Assembly: GCF_029760955.1 (NCBI RefSeq)
Contig: NZ_CP121682.1
Span: forward strand, 5,952,001 to 6,016,000
Direction: 5' to 3'
Source: Streptomyces cathayae
GTDB taxonomy: Bacteria > Actinomycetota > Actinomycetes > Streptomycetales > Streptomycetaceae
Length of the DNA stretch: 64,000 bases
Within the stretch, counting starts at the first letter, position 1, and each line of letters begins with the position of its first letter. Of the stretch, positions 51,577 to 59,927 are shown one piece after another. The notes below the pieces were generated by a model. It made no database searches, was not told the DNA's origin, and worked only from the letters and a program-made list of their open reading frames with translations. The position numbers and the translations under genes are program-made.

Positions 51577-53415
51577 TCAGACCCCTGCCTTGCTGAGGGC
51601 TGCGGGCGCTTCCGTGTTCTCGTGGAACTCGAGCTGGCGGCGCCGGTTGGGGATGAGGCCCTCCGGGCGGAAGCGCATGAGCAGGACGAGTGCGAGACCG
51701 AAGGCCAGGAGTTGGTAGTCGCCGAGGAACTGGAGCTTGGCCGGGATGAGGTAGAGCAGGGCTGCGCCGACGAGCGGGCCGCTGATGGTGCCCATGCCGC
51801 CGAGGACGACCGCGGCGAGCAGGAAGGCAGAGTTGGGCGGGACGACGTGGGCGAACATGTACTGCTCGGGGGTCACGGTGTAGGTGACGTGGGCCTGGAC
51901 GGCGCCGGCGAGGCCGGCCAGGGTGGCGCCGAGGGCGAAGGCGACGAGCTTGACGCGGAAGCCGTTGATGCCCATGGCGCGTGCGGCGGTCTCGTCCTCG
52001 CGGACGGCGATCCAGGCGCGGCCGATGCGGGAGTCGCTGCTGCGCCGGAAGACGATCACGACGACCAGTGTGATGAGCAGCATCAGCAGGAAGTAGTTGG
52101 CGAAGCGGCCGATGGTGAATCCGAGGAGGGTGTGTTCCTGGCCGAAGTCGAAGCCGAGGATGTTCAGGTTCGGGATGGAGGAGATGCCGGCGGAGCCGTT
52201 GGTGATGTCGGGTCCGGAGGTGCCGTCGGTGTTGAGGACGGCGATGCGGAAGATCTCACCGAAGCCGAGGGTGACGATGGCGAGGTAGTCGCCGCGCAGC
52301 CGCAGGGTGGGGGCGCCGATGAGGACGCCGAAGATCATGGAGACCAGGGCGCCGAGCAGTGCCGAGGCCCAGAACGGCATCTGGATGTGCAGGGGTGAGG
52401 AGGGTGAGCCGGAGACCAGGGCGGCGGTGTAGGCGCCGACGCCGAGGAAGGCGACGTATCCGAGGTCGAGGAGGCCGGCGAGGCCGACGACGATGTTCAG
52501 GCCGAGTGCGACGGTGGCGAAGATCAGGATGTAGACGCCGATGGTGGCGTACTGGTCGTCGGACTGGGTGAAGGGGAAGGCGGCGGCGGCGACGAAGGCG
52601 CCGATCATGGTGATGTTGCGGTGCTTGGAGGTGATCGCCGAGATGCGGGCCACCAGTCCGGCCTTGAGGAGTGCGGTGAAGCAGAGGCCGACGGTGATGA
52701 GGAAGCCGATGAAGAGTTCGTCGTACGCGGTGCCGATGCCGTAGGTGAAGACGGTGAGGCCGATGGCCATGGCCGCGATGATGATGAGGATCTCGGCGTA
52801 GGAGGGGAGTTTGCCGAGGGGGCGGATGGTGCCGGTGGCGAAGGCTGCCTGCAGTTGCCTCTTGCCGTGGGCTGTTTTGTGCTTGAACTGGTTCCAGCCG
52901 CTGTCCTCGGGGTCGATGGGGTCGGGGTCGGGGCGCTCGAAGGGGAGGGCCAGGGCGCCGAGGAGGGCGGTGAGGCTGGCGGCGGCGGCGAGGTAGCCGC
53001 CGGGTTCCAGGTTGACGACGCCGCCGAGTTTCACGCTGATGGCGAGCACCGTGTACCAGGTGGTGCCGAAGGCGGCGAGGGCCGCGAGTTTGATGGCCGC
53101 GTCGGCGCCGGCGGGGGTGGCCCAGCCGAGGCCCTTGACGCTGTAGGAGGAGAGGGCGAAGAGGGCGGTCAGGGCTCCGCCGATGAGGACGAGTACCTGG
53201 AGGCCGCCGGGGTAGCCATAGACGGTGAGGTCGCCGGGGAAGGCGGAGGTCCAGGTCCAGGCGAGGAAGGCGGAGGCGACGGTCAGGAGGGCGCCGCCGG
53301 TGGCCAGGGCGCGGCCGATGTGTTCCGGGAGGGGGATGAGCCCGGTGGGTGCGCTGCCGGTGGTGGGGGCGTTGGGGGTTTCGGGTGCGGTGATCTGTGT
53401 GGTCATCGGTGTCAC
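51577..53415 (-). CDS. livM: Branched-chain amino acid ABC transporter permease LivM, N-terminally extended
   Basis: At 612 residues it is much longer than a usual LivM (about 300-420). The C-terminal part from about residue 285 is classic (GLNIVVGLAGLLDLGYVAFLGVGAY, GAPTLRLRGDYLAIVTLGFGEI, REDETAARAMGIN). The N-terminal 270 residues add about six or more membrane helices and a charged loop. GTG 53415 overlaps the livH stop (GTGA); ATG 53406 is an alternative. Confidence 0.93.
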   Translation of the reverse strand: MTPMTTQITAPETPNAPTTGSAPTGLIPLPEHIGRALATGGALLTVASAFLAWTWTSAFPGDLTVYGYPGGLQVLVLIGGALTALFALSSYSVKGLGWATPAGADAAIKLAALAAFGTTWYTVLAISVKLGGVVNLEPGGYLAAAASLTALLGALALPFERPDPDPIDPEDSGWNQFKHKTAHGKRQLQAAFATGTIRPLGKLPSYAEILIIIAAMAIGLTVFTYGIGTAYDELFIGFLITVGLCFTALLKAGLVARISAITSKHRNITMIGAFVAAAAFPFTQSDDQYATIGVYILIFATVALGLNIVVGLAGLLDLGYVAFLGVGAYTAALVSGSPSSPLHIQMPFWASALLGALVSMIFGVLIGAPTLRLRGDYLAIVTLGFGEIFRIAVLNTDGTSGPDITNGSAGISSIPNLNILGFDFGQEHTLLGFTIGRFANYFLLMLLITLVVVIVFRRSSDSRIGRAWIAVREDETAARAMGINGFRVKLVAFALGATLAGLAGAVQAHVTYTVTPEQYMFAHVVPPNSAFLLAAVVLGGMGTISGPLVGAALLYLIPAKLQFLGDYQLLAFGLALVLLMRFRPEGLIPNRRRQLEFHENTEAPAALSKAGV

Positions 53416-54344
53416 GCCCTGTCCGCGACGCGCTCGCCGAGCAGGCCCTGTGGCCGGAACAGCAGCACGAGGATGAGGAGTACGAACGCCCAGACGTCGG
53501 CCCAGGACTGGCTGCCGAACTGGTGCATGCCGGGGATGTCGGAGATGTAGGCGGTGGCGAGGGTTTCGGCGACGCCGAGGACGAGGCCGCCGATCATGGC
53601 GCCGTAGATGTTGCCGATGCCGCCGAGGACTGCCGCGGTGAAGGCCTTGAGGCCGAGGATGAAGCCCATGCGGAATTCGATCTGGCCGTACTTGAGGCCG
53701 TAGGCGACACCGCCGACGGCGGCGAAGGTGGCGCCGAGGGCGAAGGCGACCACGATGATGCGGTCGGTGTTGACGCCCATGAGCTTGGCGGTGTCGGGGT
53801 CCTGGGCGGTGGCCTGCATGCCGCGTCCCGTACGGGTCTTCATGACGAAGTAGCCGAGGATGGCCATGCTGATCGGGGCGGCGCAGAAGACGAAGATGTC
53901 ACCGGTCTGGATGGTGACGCTGCCGATCTCGAAGGGGCCTCCGTCGATCTGCGGGAAGGTGCGGGCGGACTTGGCTTCCGGGTACCAGGCCCACACCGCC
54001 TGCTGCAGGGCGAGGGAGAGACCGATGGCGGTGATCAGGGGCGCCAGGCGTGGGCCGCCGCGCAGGGGGCGGTAGGCGAACCGTTCCGCCCCCATGGCGA
54101 CGAGGACGGCGACGATGATGGCGCCGAGGAGCATGAGCGGCAGCGCGATCCACATGGACGTGCCGTTCGGAAGTACCCACAGGTAGACCGAGAGTGCGCC
54201 GAAGGCGCCGGTCATGAAGATCTCGCCGTGGGCGAAGTTGATGAGCTGGACGATGCCGTAGACCATTGTGTAGCCGATGGCGACCAGCCCGTACATGGAT
54301 CCCAGTAGCAGGCCGTTGACCAGCTGCTGCGGCAGTTCGTTCAC
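53412..54344 (-). CDS. livH: Branched-chain amino acid ABC transporter permease LivH
   Basis: The 310-residue permease has GLLLGSMYGLVAIGYTMVYGIVQLINFAHGEIFM near the start, the LivH/LivM family hallmark, and FALGATFAAVGGVAYGL and AVLGGIGNIYGAMIGGLVLG later. About eight membrane helices are expected. GTG 54344 has GGAGGA about 6 nt upstream. A strong hairpin separates it from livK. Confidence 0.95.
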   Translation of the reverse strand: MNELPQQLVNGLLLGSMYGLVAIGYTMVYGIVQLINFAHGEIFMTGAFGALSVYLWVLPNGTSMWIALPLMLLGAIIVAVLVAMGAERFAYRPLRGGPRLAPLITAIGLSLALQQAVWAWYPEAKSARTFPQIDGGPFEIGSVTIQTGDIFVFCAAPISMAILGYFVMKTRTGRGMQATAQDPDTAKLMGVNTDRIIVVAFALGATFAAVGGVAYGLKYGQIEFRMGFILGLKAFTAAVLGGIGNIYGAMIGGLVLGVAETLATAYISDIPGMHQFGSQSWADVWAFVLLILVLLFRPQGLLGERVADRA

Positions 54345-54388
54345 CGCATGTCCTCCGAGACTTTCGGATGTTCGACGGATGCGAGCAC

Positions 54389-54420
54389 GCGCGGGGCGCC
54401 AGTGGAACAGCGCCCCGCGC
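54389..54420 (-). terminator. Intra-operon hairpin between livK and livH
   Basis: GCGCGGGGCGC and GCGCCCCGCGC form an 11-bp perfect stem with a 10-nt loop. It lies 25 nt after livK and 45 nt before livH. It probably reduces read-through or protects the livK mRNA so that binding protein exceeds permease. Confidence 0.65.
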
Positions 54421-54444
54421 GGCTGGTTGAGTGGTAGGGCTCGG

Positions 54445-55677
54445 TCAGCCCGTGAAGGTACCGGACTTGACGGGCACGAAGGCTCCGTCCTCGACCTTGT
54501 AGACGGTGAGCTGCTTGTTGGTGGCGTCACCGAACTCGTCGAAGGAGACCTGGCCGGTCACTCCGTCGAAGGAGACGTTCTGCATGGCCTCGGTGACCTT
54601 GGCGCGGGCGTCGGAGGGCAGCTTGCCGCCGTTGTCCTCGACGACCTTCTTGACGGCCTCGATGATGGCCCAGGCGGAGTCGTAGGAGTAGCCGCCGTAG
54701 GCCGAGTACTCGTCCTTGTAGCCGGCGTCCTTGTAGTCGGCCACGAACTTCTTGGCGGAGTCGAGTTCCTCGACCGGGGCGCCGACGGAGGTGGCGAGGT
54801 CGCCGGTGCTGTCGGGGCCGGCCAGTTTGACGAAGTCGGCGTCGTTGATGCCGTCGCCGCCGACGAGCGGGATCTTGGCGCCGGCGGCCTTGATCTGCTT
54901 GCTGAGCGGGCCGGCCTGCGGGTACTCGCCGCCGTAGTAGACGACGTCCGCGCCGGACTTCTTCACCTTGGTGGCGACCGCGGAGAAGTCCTTGGTGTCG
55001 GGGTTGATGTGCTCGGTGCCGACGACCTTGCCGCCGAGCTTCTTGAACTCCTCGGTGAAGGTGCCGGCGAGGCCCGCGCCGTAGGTCTTCTTGTCGTCGA
55101 TGACGAAGACCTTCTTCTTCTTGGCGTCGTTGTAGACGTACTGCGCGGCGAACGGGCCCTGGACGGCGTCCGTGGTCGAGGTGCGGAAGTAGGCCTTGTA
55201 CTGGCGCACCTTCTTGGTCTGCCAGTCGGGGCCCTGGCTGAGGGAGGGGCCGGTGTTGGCGGGGGAGACCTGGACGAGCTTCGCGTCGTCGAAGACCTTC
55301 TGCATGGACTCGGAGACGGAGGTGTTGAGGGGGCCGACGGCGCCGAGGACGGTCTTGTCGGCGACGAGTTTGACGGCGTTCTGCTGGCCCGAGGAGGGCT
55401 GTGCCTGGTCGTCGAGGGCCACGATCTTGAAGGTGACGCCCTTGACGAAGTTCTGCTTGTTGGCAGTCTTGGCGGCCAGGTCGGCGGAGTTCTTGATGCC
55501 GAGCCCCAGTGCGGACAGGTCGCCGGTCAGCGGGGCGTCGACGCCGATGGTGACGGTGGTGGTGCCGCCGTTGCCGGAGTCCGGTCCCTCGTCTCCGCCT
55601 CGTGAGCCGCAGGCGGTGAGGGTGAGCGCTCCCGCTGACAGCGCGGCGGTGATGGCGATGAGCGAACGTTGACGCAC
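54445..55677 (-). CDS. livK: Branched-chain amino acid ABC transporter substrate-binding lipoprotein
   Basis: The 410-residue lipoprotein has signal peptide VRQRSLIAITAALSAGALTLTACGS with lipobox LTAC. The peripheral binding protein fold is of Leu/Ile/Val-binding type: TVTIGVDAPLTGDLSALGLGIKNSADLA, VLGAVGPLNTSVSESMQKVF, and YDSAWAIIEAVKKV. It should be anchored outside the membrane by Lgt. GTG 55677 has AAGGA about 8 nt upstream. It is the first and probably most expressed gene of the liv operon. Confidence 0.95.
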   Translation of the reverse strand: MRQRSLIAITAALSAGALTLTACGSRGGDEGPDSGNGGTTTVTIGVDAPLTGDLSALGLGIKNSADLAAKTANKQNFVKGVTFKIVALDDQAQPSSGQQNAVKLVADKTVLGAVGPLNTSVSESMQKVFDDAKLVQVSPANTGPSLSQGPDWQTKKVRQYKAYFRTSTTDAVQGPFAAQYVYNDAKKKKVFVIDDKKTYGAGLAGTFTEEFKKLGGKVVGTEHINPDTKDFSAVATKVKKSGADVVYYGGEYPQAGPLSKQIKAAGAKIPLVGGDGINDADFVKLAGPDSTGDLATSVGAPVEELDSAKKFVADYKDAGYKDEYSAYGGYSYDSAWAIIEAVKKVVEDNGGKLPSDARAKVTEAMQNVSFDGVTGQVSFDEFGDATNKQLTVYKVEDGAFVPVKSGTFTG

Positions 55678-55701
55678 GATCCAGTCCTTTCCCCTGACGG
55701 G

Positions 55702-55719
55702 CGTTTCCCGGTGGAAACG
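55702..55719. promoter_or_regulatory. Palindrome upstream of livK
   Basis: CGTTTCC and GGAAACG form perfect 7-bp arms around CGGT, 25 nt before the livK start codon. The inner GTTTC-6 nt-GAAAC has the spacing of a GlnR half-box pair, but only GAAAC matches fully. Confidence 0.4.
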
Positions 55720-56801
55720 GCCGAGTCGAGCGCTGGGCCGAAGTGACAATCAGGCGGCGCGGTGACTGGCCGTGACTCTAAGCGGGTGTGGGGAATGCGG
55801 AGGAGGGTCTGGCCAAGGCTGTGACTCTCTTGTTATGACACGACGTATTGCAGAGCGGTATTCCGTGGGGGGTACGGCGGAATTACATCCGTTTTGCGCT
55901 GTCCGGATCATGAGAAACCGCAGGACCGGACGGGAGGAGTTCAGGTGTGTCAGGGGTTTTGGTGATTACCTGAAATCGTTGCTGCAGGCGACCTGTCGGG
56001 CTTGGGGGGAGATCCTGTGCGGGGCGGGGGCCGCAGGTGGGGCCGTGGGTCCGTATCGCACGCGTATTACGTAGAGTTACGCCCGGAAGGGCTGTCCGGC
56101 GCCCCGGCGATTCTTCGCATTCCGTGGCGTGCGGGGTGATGGTGATCTTGTGTACGGGGCCTGATTTTGTCCGGAAAGGGGCGCCCGGATCGGGGGTCGG
56201 GGCGGGTATCGCGGGTGGCTGGAAATGTATGGATGACGGCGACGGAATAGCTGTATTCTGCACGGAGTTTGGCGGTGAGTCCGGAATTCCGTTTACCCCC
56301 TCCCGGGCTTGTGGCCTGCGGTTTCAGGGGGGTGATAGCGGTCACTTCGGGCGGGAACGGCGGGGGTGCTCCACGGCGTGCGGTGCGGGCCGGAAGGTGC
56401 GGGGGGAGAGGTGGAACGGCCGAGTCACTGGTCCCGTCGCGGGGTTCCGCGGGGCGAGGCCGGTCAATGCCGGTGCACTTCGGCCGGTTTGTTCGCGCGG
56501 CGCCGCTCGGCGCGGGACTCGCTCGGCTGACGGCGGGTCAGGTCGCGGGTGGCCGGTCGGCCTTGGGGTTCACCGGCGGGACGCGCGACGGCCACGGCGT
56601 CGCAGGATGCCGTCACGGGCCGCAGTCGGCGGCCGGGACGGCCGCCCGGAGCGGCACCGCGGTGGGCAGGGGCCGAAGGCCCGCACGGCGGGCCGGGAGG
56701 CGCCTTTCGCTTCATGTCCCGAACGGTGGAGCGCCCGCCCGCCACCGGCTGCCCGCCACCCGTGGCGGGCGGCGGTGCGGGCCGTGGCGGTGCCGGGAAA
56801 C
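55720..56801. other. About 1.1 kb without a convincing gene
   Basis: Open frames here lack GC3 bias and recognisable protein features. The first half (55778-56350) is lower in GC than its surroundings. GTGAC occurs four times near livK (55743, 55762, 55772, 55821). A 9-bp hairpin GCCCGCCAC/GTGGCGGGC (56751-56770) precedes the thioesterase terminator. A regulatory RNA or a long liv leader is possible; nothing can be assigned. Confidence 0.5.
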
Positions 56802-56837
56802 GGGTGCGGGGGCGGCCGCACGGCCGCCCCCGCACCC
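56802..56837 (-). terminator. Terminator after the PaaI-type thioesterase gene
   Basis: A near-perfect hairpin (GGGTGCGGGGGCGGCC / GGCCGCCCCCGCACCC) lies 12 nt past the minus-strand stop at 56849, with a GCACG-type loop. Confidence 0.7.
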
Positions 56838-56848
56838 TCACGCGCCGG

Positions 56849-57340
56849 TCAGCCGGTGGCGCCGGCCGCCCGCTCGGCGTCGCCCGGGTTCACGTCCCGC
56901 AGCAGACAGGTCAGGCGCGCGGTGCACAGCCGCCTGTCGGCCTCGTCGCTGATGACGATCTCGTACGTCGCCGTGGACCGCCCCCGGTGCACCGGGGTGG
57001 CGACGCCGGTGACCAGGCCGGAGCGGGCGCCCCGGTGGTGGGTGCAGTTGAGGTCGACGCCCACGGCGATCCTGGTGGCACCGCCGTGCAGCATCGACCC
57101 CACCGAGCCCAGGGTCTCGGCCAGTACGGCGGAGGCGCCGCCGTGCAGCAGCCCGTAGGGCTGGGTGTTGCCCTCCACCGGCATCGTCCCGACGACCCGC
57201 TCGGCCGAGGCCTCCAGGATCTGCACGCCCATGCGCGTACCGAGATGGCCCGCGGAGAAGAGTGCCTGCAGATCCACGCCGAGCGCGGTGTACTCGTCGA
57301 TGACCTCTTGCGGGAACTTCACGTGCTGCTGCTCTCCCAT
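56849..57340 (-). CDS. Hotdog-fold thioesterase (PaaI family)
   Basis: The 163-residue protein has the PaaI-type core: GLLHGGASAVLAETLGSVGSML with HGG and the catalytic acidic residue on the central helix. IAVGVDLNCTHHRGARSGLVTGVATPVHRGRSTATYEIVI follows. Family members hydrolyse aryl- or acyl-CoA thioesters. It has no signal peptide. It lies downstream of the FdhF/YdeP gene on the same strand after 86 nt. Confidence 0.87.
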   Translation of the reverse strand: MGEQQHVKFPQEVIDEYTALGVDLQALFSAGHLGTRMGVQILEASAERVVGTMPVEGNTQPYGLLHGGASAVLAETLGSVGSMLHGGATRIAVGVDLNCTHHRGARSGLVTGVATPVHRGRSTATYEIVISDEADRRLCTARLTCLLRDVNPGDAERAAGATG

Positions 57341-57426
57341 GGGGCCCGGCTCCGTTCGTCGTGATCACTGCGGCATACGGCACTGCGGCACCGCCAGGGC
57401 CGCGGCGGTGGCCACTGAGCAAACGC

Positions 57427-59742
57427 TCAGTCGGCCGCCGATTGTTCCAGACGGACCACGACGGACTTGCTGGCCGGGGTGTTGCTGGTGTCCGCGGTCG
57501 CGTCCAGCGGCACCAGGACGTTGGTCTCCGGGTAGTACGCGGCGGCGCAGCCGCGGGCCGTCGGGTAGTGCACCACGCGGAAACCGGGCGCCCGGCGTTC
57601 CTCGATGATGTCGCGGTCGTCGCGGTCGTCGCCGTTCCCGCTGCCCTTCCACTCGCTGACCAGGTCGACGTACGAGCCGTCCGCGAGCCCCAGTTCCCGC
57701 GCGTCCTGCGGGTTGACGAACACCACGCGGCGGCCGTTCTTGATGCCCCGGTAGCGGTCGTCCAGGCCGTAGATCGTGGTGTTGTACTGGTCGTGCGAGC
57801 GCAGTGTCTGCAGCAGCAGCCGCCCCTCGGGCAGTTCGGGGTACTCCACCGGCGCGGCGGTGAAGTTGGCCTTGCCGGTGGCGGTGGGGAAGCGCCGTTC
57901 GTCGCGCGGGGCGTGGGGGAGGGCGAACCCTCCGGGGTGCGCCACGCGCGCGTTGAAGTCCTCGAAGCCGGGGATCACGCGCGCGATGCGGTCGCGGATC
58001 GTCGCGTAGTCCTTCTCGAACTCCTCCCAGGGGACCTTGCTGTCCGCGCCGAGGACCCGGCGGGCCAGCCGGCACACGATGGCCGGTTCGGACAGCAGCT
58101 GCCCGCTCGCCGGTTCGAGGCGGCCGCGGGAGGCGTGCACCATGCCCATGGAGTCCTCGACCGTCACGAACTGCTCGCCACCGTCCTGCAGGTCGCGTTC
58201 GGTGCGGCCCAGGGTCGGCAGGATCAGGGCGCGCGCACCGGTGACGGCGTGCGAGCGGTTCAGCTTGGTCGACACGTGCACGGTCAGCCGGGCCCGGCGC
58301 ATCGCGGCCTCGGTGACCTCCGTGTCGGGGGAGGCGGCGACGAAGTTGCCGCCCATGGCGAAGAACACCTTCGCCTTCCCGTCGCGCAGCGCGCGGATGG
58401 CCCGTACGACGTCGTAGCCGTGCTCGCGCGGGGGCGTGAAGCCGAACTCCTTCTCCAGGGCGTCCAGGAACTCCGGTGCGGGCCGTTCGAAGATGCCCAT
58501 GGTGCGGTCGCCCTGGACGTTGGAGTGGCCGCGCACCGGGCAGACGCCCGCGCCGGGGCGGCCGATGTTGCCGCGCAGCAGCAGGAAGTTGACGATCTCG
58601 CGGATCATGGGAACGGAGTGCTTGTGCTGGGTGAGGCCCATCGCCCAGCACACGATGACGCGCTTCGACGCGAGGACCATGCGCAGGCACTGCTCGATGT
58701 CGTCGCGGGTGAGGCCGGTCGCGGCGAGTGTCGCGTCCCAGTCGGCGGCGCGGGCGGCCTCGGCGAACTCCTCGTAGCCGTGCGTGTGTTCGCGGACGAA
58801 GTCCTCGTCGACGGCGCCGGGCGTGTCGACGATCAGCTTGTTGAGGATGCGGAAGAGGGCCTGGTCGCCGCCGAGGCGGATCTGCAGGAACAGGTCGGTC
58901 AGGGCGGTGCCGGTGGCGAGGCCCTTGGGGGTCTGCGGGTTCTTGAAGCGCTCCAGGCCCGCCTCGGGCAGCGGGTTGACGGTGATGATCCGCGCGCCGT
59001 TCGCCTTGGCCTTCTCCAGGGCGGACAGCATGCGGGGGTGGTTGGTGCCGGGGTTCTGTCCGGCGACGATGATCAGGTCGGACTTGTAGAGGTCCTCCAG
59101 CAGGACGCTGCCCTTGCCGACGCCGATCGTCTCGGACAGGGCGGAGCCGGAGGACTCGTGGCACAGGTTCGAGCAGTCGGGCAGGTTGTTGGTGCCGAGT
59201 TCGCGCGCGAAGAGCTGGTAGAGGAAGGCGGCCTCGTTGCTGGTGCGTCCGGAGGTGTAGAAGAGGGCCTCGTCGGGGGAGCCGAGGGCGGTGATCTCCT
59301 CGGCGACGATGTCGAAGGCGCGCTCCCAGGTGACGGGCTCGTAGCGGTCGCCGCCCTCGGGGAGGTACACGGGGCGGGTCAGGCGGCCCTGCTGGCCCAG
59401 CCAGTAGCCGCTGCGGCCGGCCAGGTCGGCGACGGGGTGCGCGGCGAAGAACTCGGGAGTGACCCGGCGCAGGGTGGCCTCCTCGGCCACGGCCTTCGCG
59501 CCGTTCTCGCAGAACTCCGCGGTGTGCCGGTGCTCCGGCTCGGGCCAGGCGCAGCCCGGACAGTCGAAGCCGTCCTTCTGGTTGACGTCGAGCAGGGTCA
59601 GCGCCGTCCGCTTCAGGCCCATCTGCCGGTGCGCCATGCGCAGGCTGTGGCCGATCGCCGTGAGGCCCGCGGCCGCGCGTTTCGGCTCGGTGACCTGCGG
59701 CGCGTCCTGGACCGGATCACCCTTGGGCGGTTTGGTGGCCAT
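57427..59742 (-). CDS. FdhF/YdeP family molybdopterin oxidoreductase
   Basis: The 771-residue Mo-bisMGD enzyme of the YdeP class has an N-terminal FDCPGCAWPEP with a Cys pair, then TSGRTSNEAAFLYQLFAREL and DCSNLCHESSG, VGKGSVLLEDL, the substrate-pocket MGLTQHKHSVPMIREIVNFLLLRGNIGRPGAGVCPVRGHSNVQGDRTMGI, and a C-terminal molydopterin-binding domain (LLLQTLRSHDQYNTTIYG). No Tat signal is seen, so it is cytoplasmic. The physiological substrate is unknown; YdeP is linked to acid resistance in E. coli. ATG 59742 has GAGGAG upstream. Confidence 0.93.
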   Translation of the reverse strand: MATKPPKGDPVQDAPQVTEPKRAAAGLTAIGHSLRMAHRQMGLKRTALTLLDVNQKDGFDCPGCAWPEPEHRHTAEFCENGAKAVAEEATLRRVTPEFFAAHPVADLAGRSGYWLGQQGRLTRPVYLPEGGDRYEPVTWERAFDIVAEEITALGSPDEALFYTSGRTSNEAAFLYQLFARELGTNNLPDCSNLCHESSGSALSETIGVGKGSVLLEDLYKSDLIIVAGQNPGTNHPRMLSALEKAKANGARIITVNPLPEAGLERFKNPQTPKGLATGTALTDLFLQIRLGGDQALFRILNKLIVDTPGAVDEDFVREHTHGYEEFAEAARAADWDATLAATGLTRDDIEQCLRMVLASKRVIVCWAMGLTQHKHSVPMIREIVNFLLLRGNIGRPGAGVCPVRGHSNVQGDRTMGIFERPAPEFLDALEKEFGFTPPREHGYDVVRAIRALRDGKAKVFFAMGGNFVAASPDTEVTEAAMRRARLTVHVSTKLNRSHAVTGARALILPTLGRTERDLQDGGEQFVTVEDSMGMVHASRGRLEPASGQLLSEPAIVCRLARRVLGADSKVPWEEFEKDYATIRDRIARVIPGFEDFNARVAHPGGFALPHAPRDERRFPTATGKANFTAAPVEYPELPEGRLLLQTLRSHDQYNTTIYGLDDRYRGIKNGRRVVFVNPQDARELGLADGSYVDLVSEWKGSGNGDDRDDRDIIEERRAPGFRVVHYPTARGCAAAYYPETNVLVPLDATADTSNTPASKSVVVRLEQSAAD

Positions 59743-59914
59743 CGCGCACTCCTCTTCGCGTACACGTGTGACGTACGCCTCCGATCCTCGCACGCGGCGG
59801 TGACGGCGACGGGGGCCGGGCGGAGGCCGGAGGATTCGGGGCCGGTGCGGGTGGTCCCGGTGCCGGGGGGCGTCCCGGGGTACGGGGGCGGGGCCGAGTG
59901 TCAGTGGCGCGTGG

Positions 59915-59920
59915 CAGGAT
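59915..59920 (+). promoter_or_regulatory. -10 element CAGGAT before polA
   Basis: CAGGAT ends 7 nt before the polA GTG at 59928. The same CAGGAT-7 nt-start layout recurs before the gene at 62818. Confidence 0.5.
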
Positions 59921-59927
59921 CGGGGGC

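Noticed and set aside
55821..55836. GTGAC-6 nt-GTTAT upstream of livK as a GlnR box
   Set aside because: Only one box matches in either orientation; the neighbouring boxes at the correct spacing do not fit.
55772..56952. Plus-strand frames in the gap after livK, including a 373-codon one
   Set aside because: Codon third positions lack the expected GC bias, and the sequences are Arg/Gly/Ala-rich without recognisable structure.
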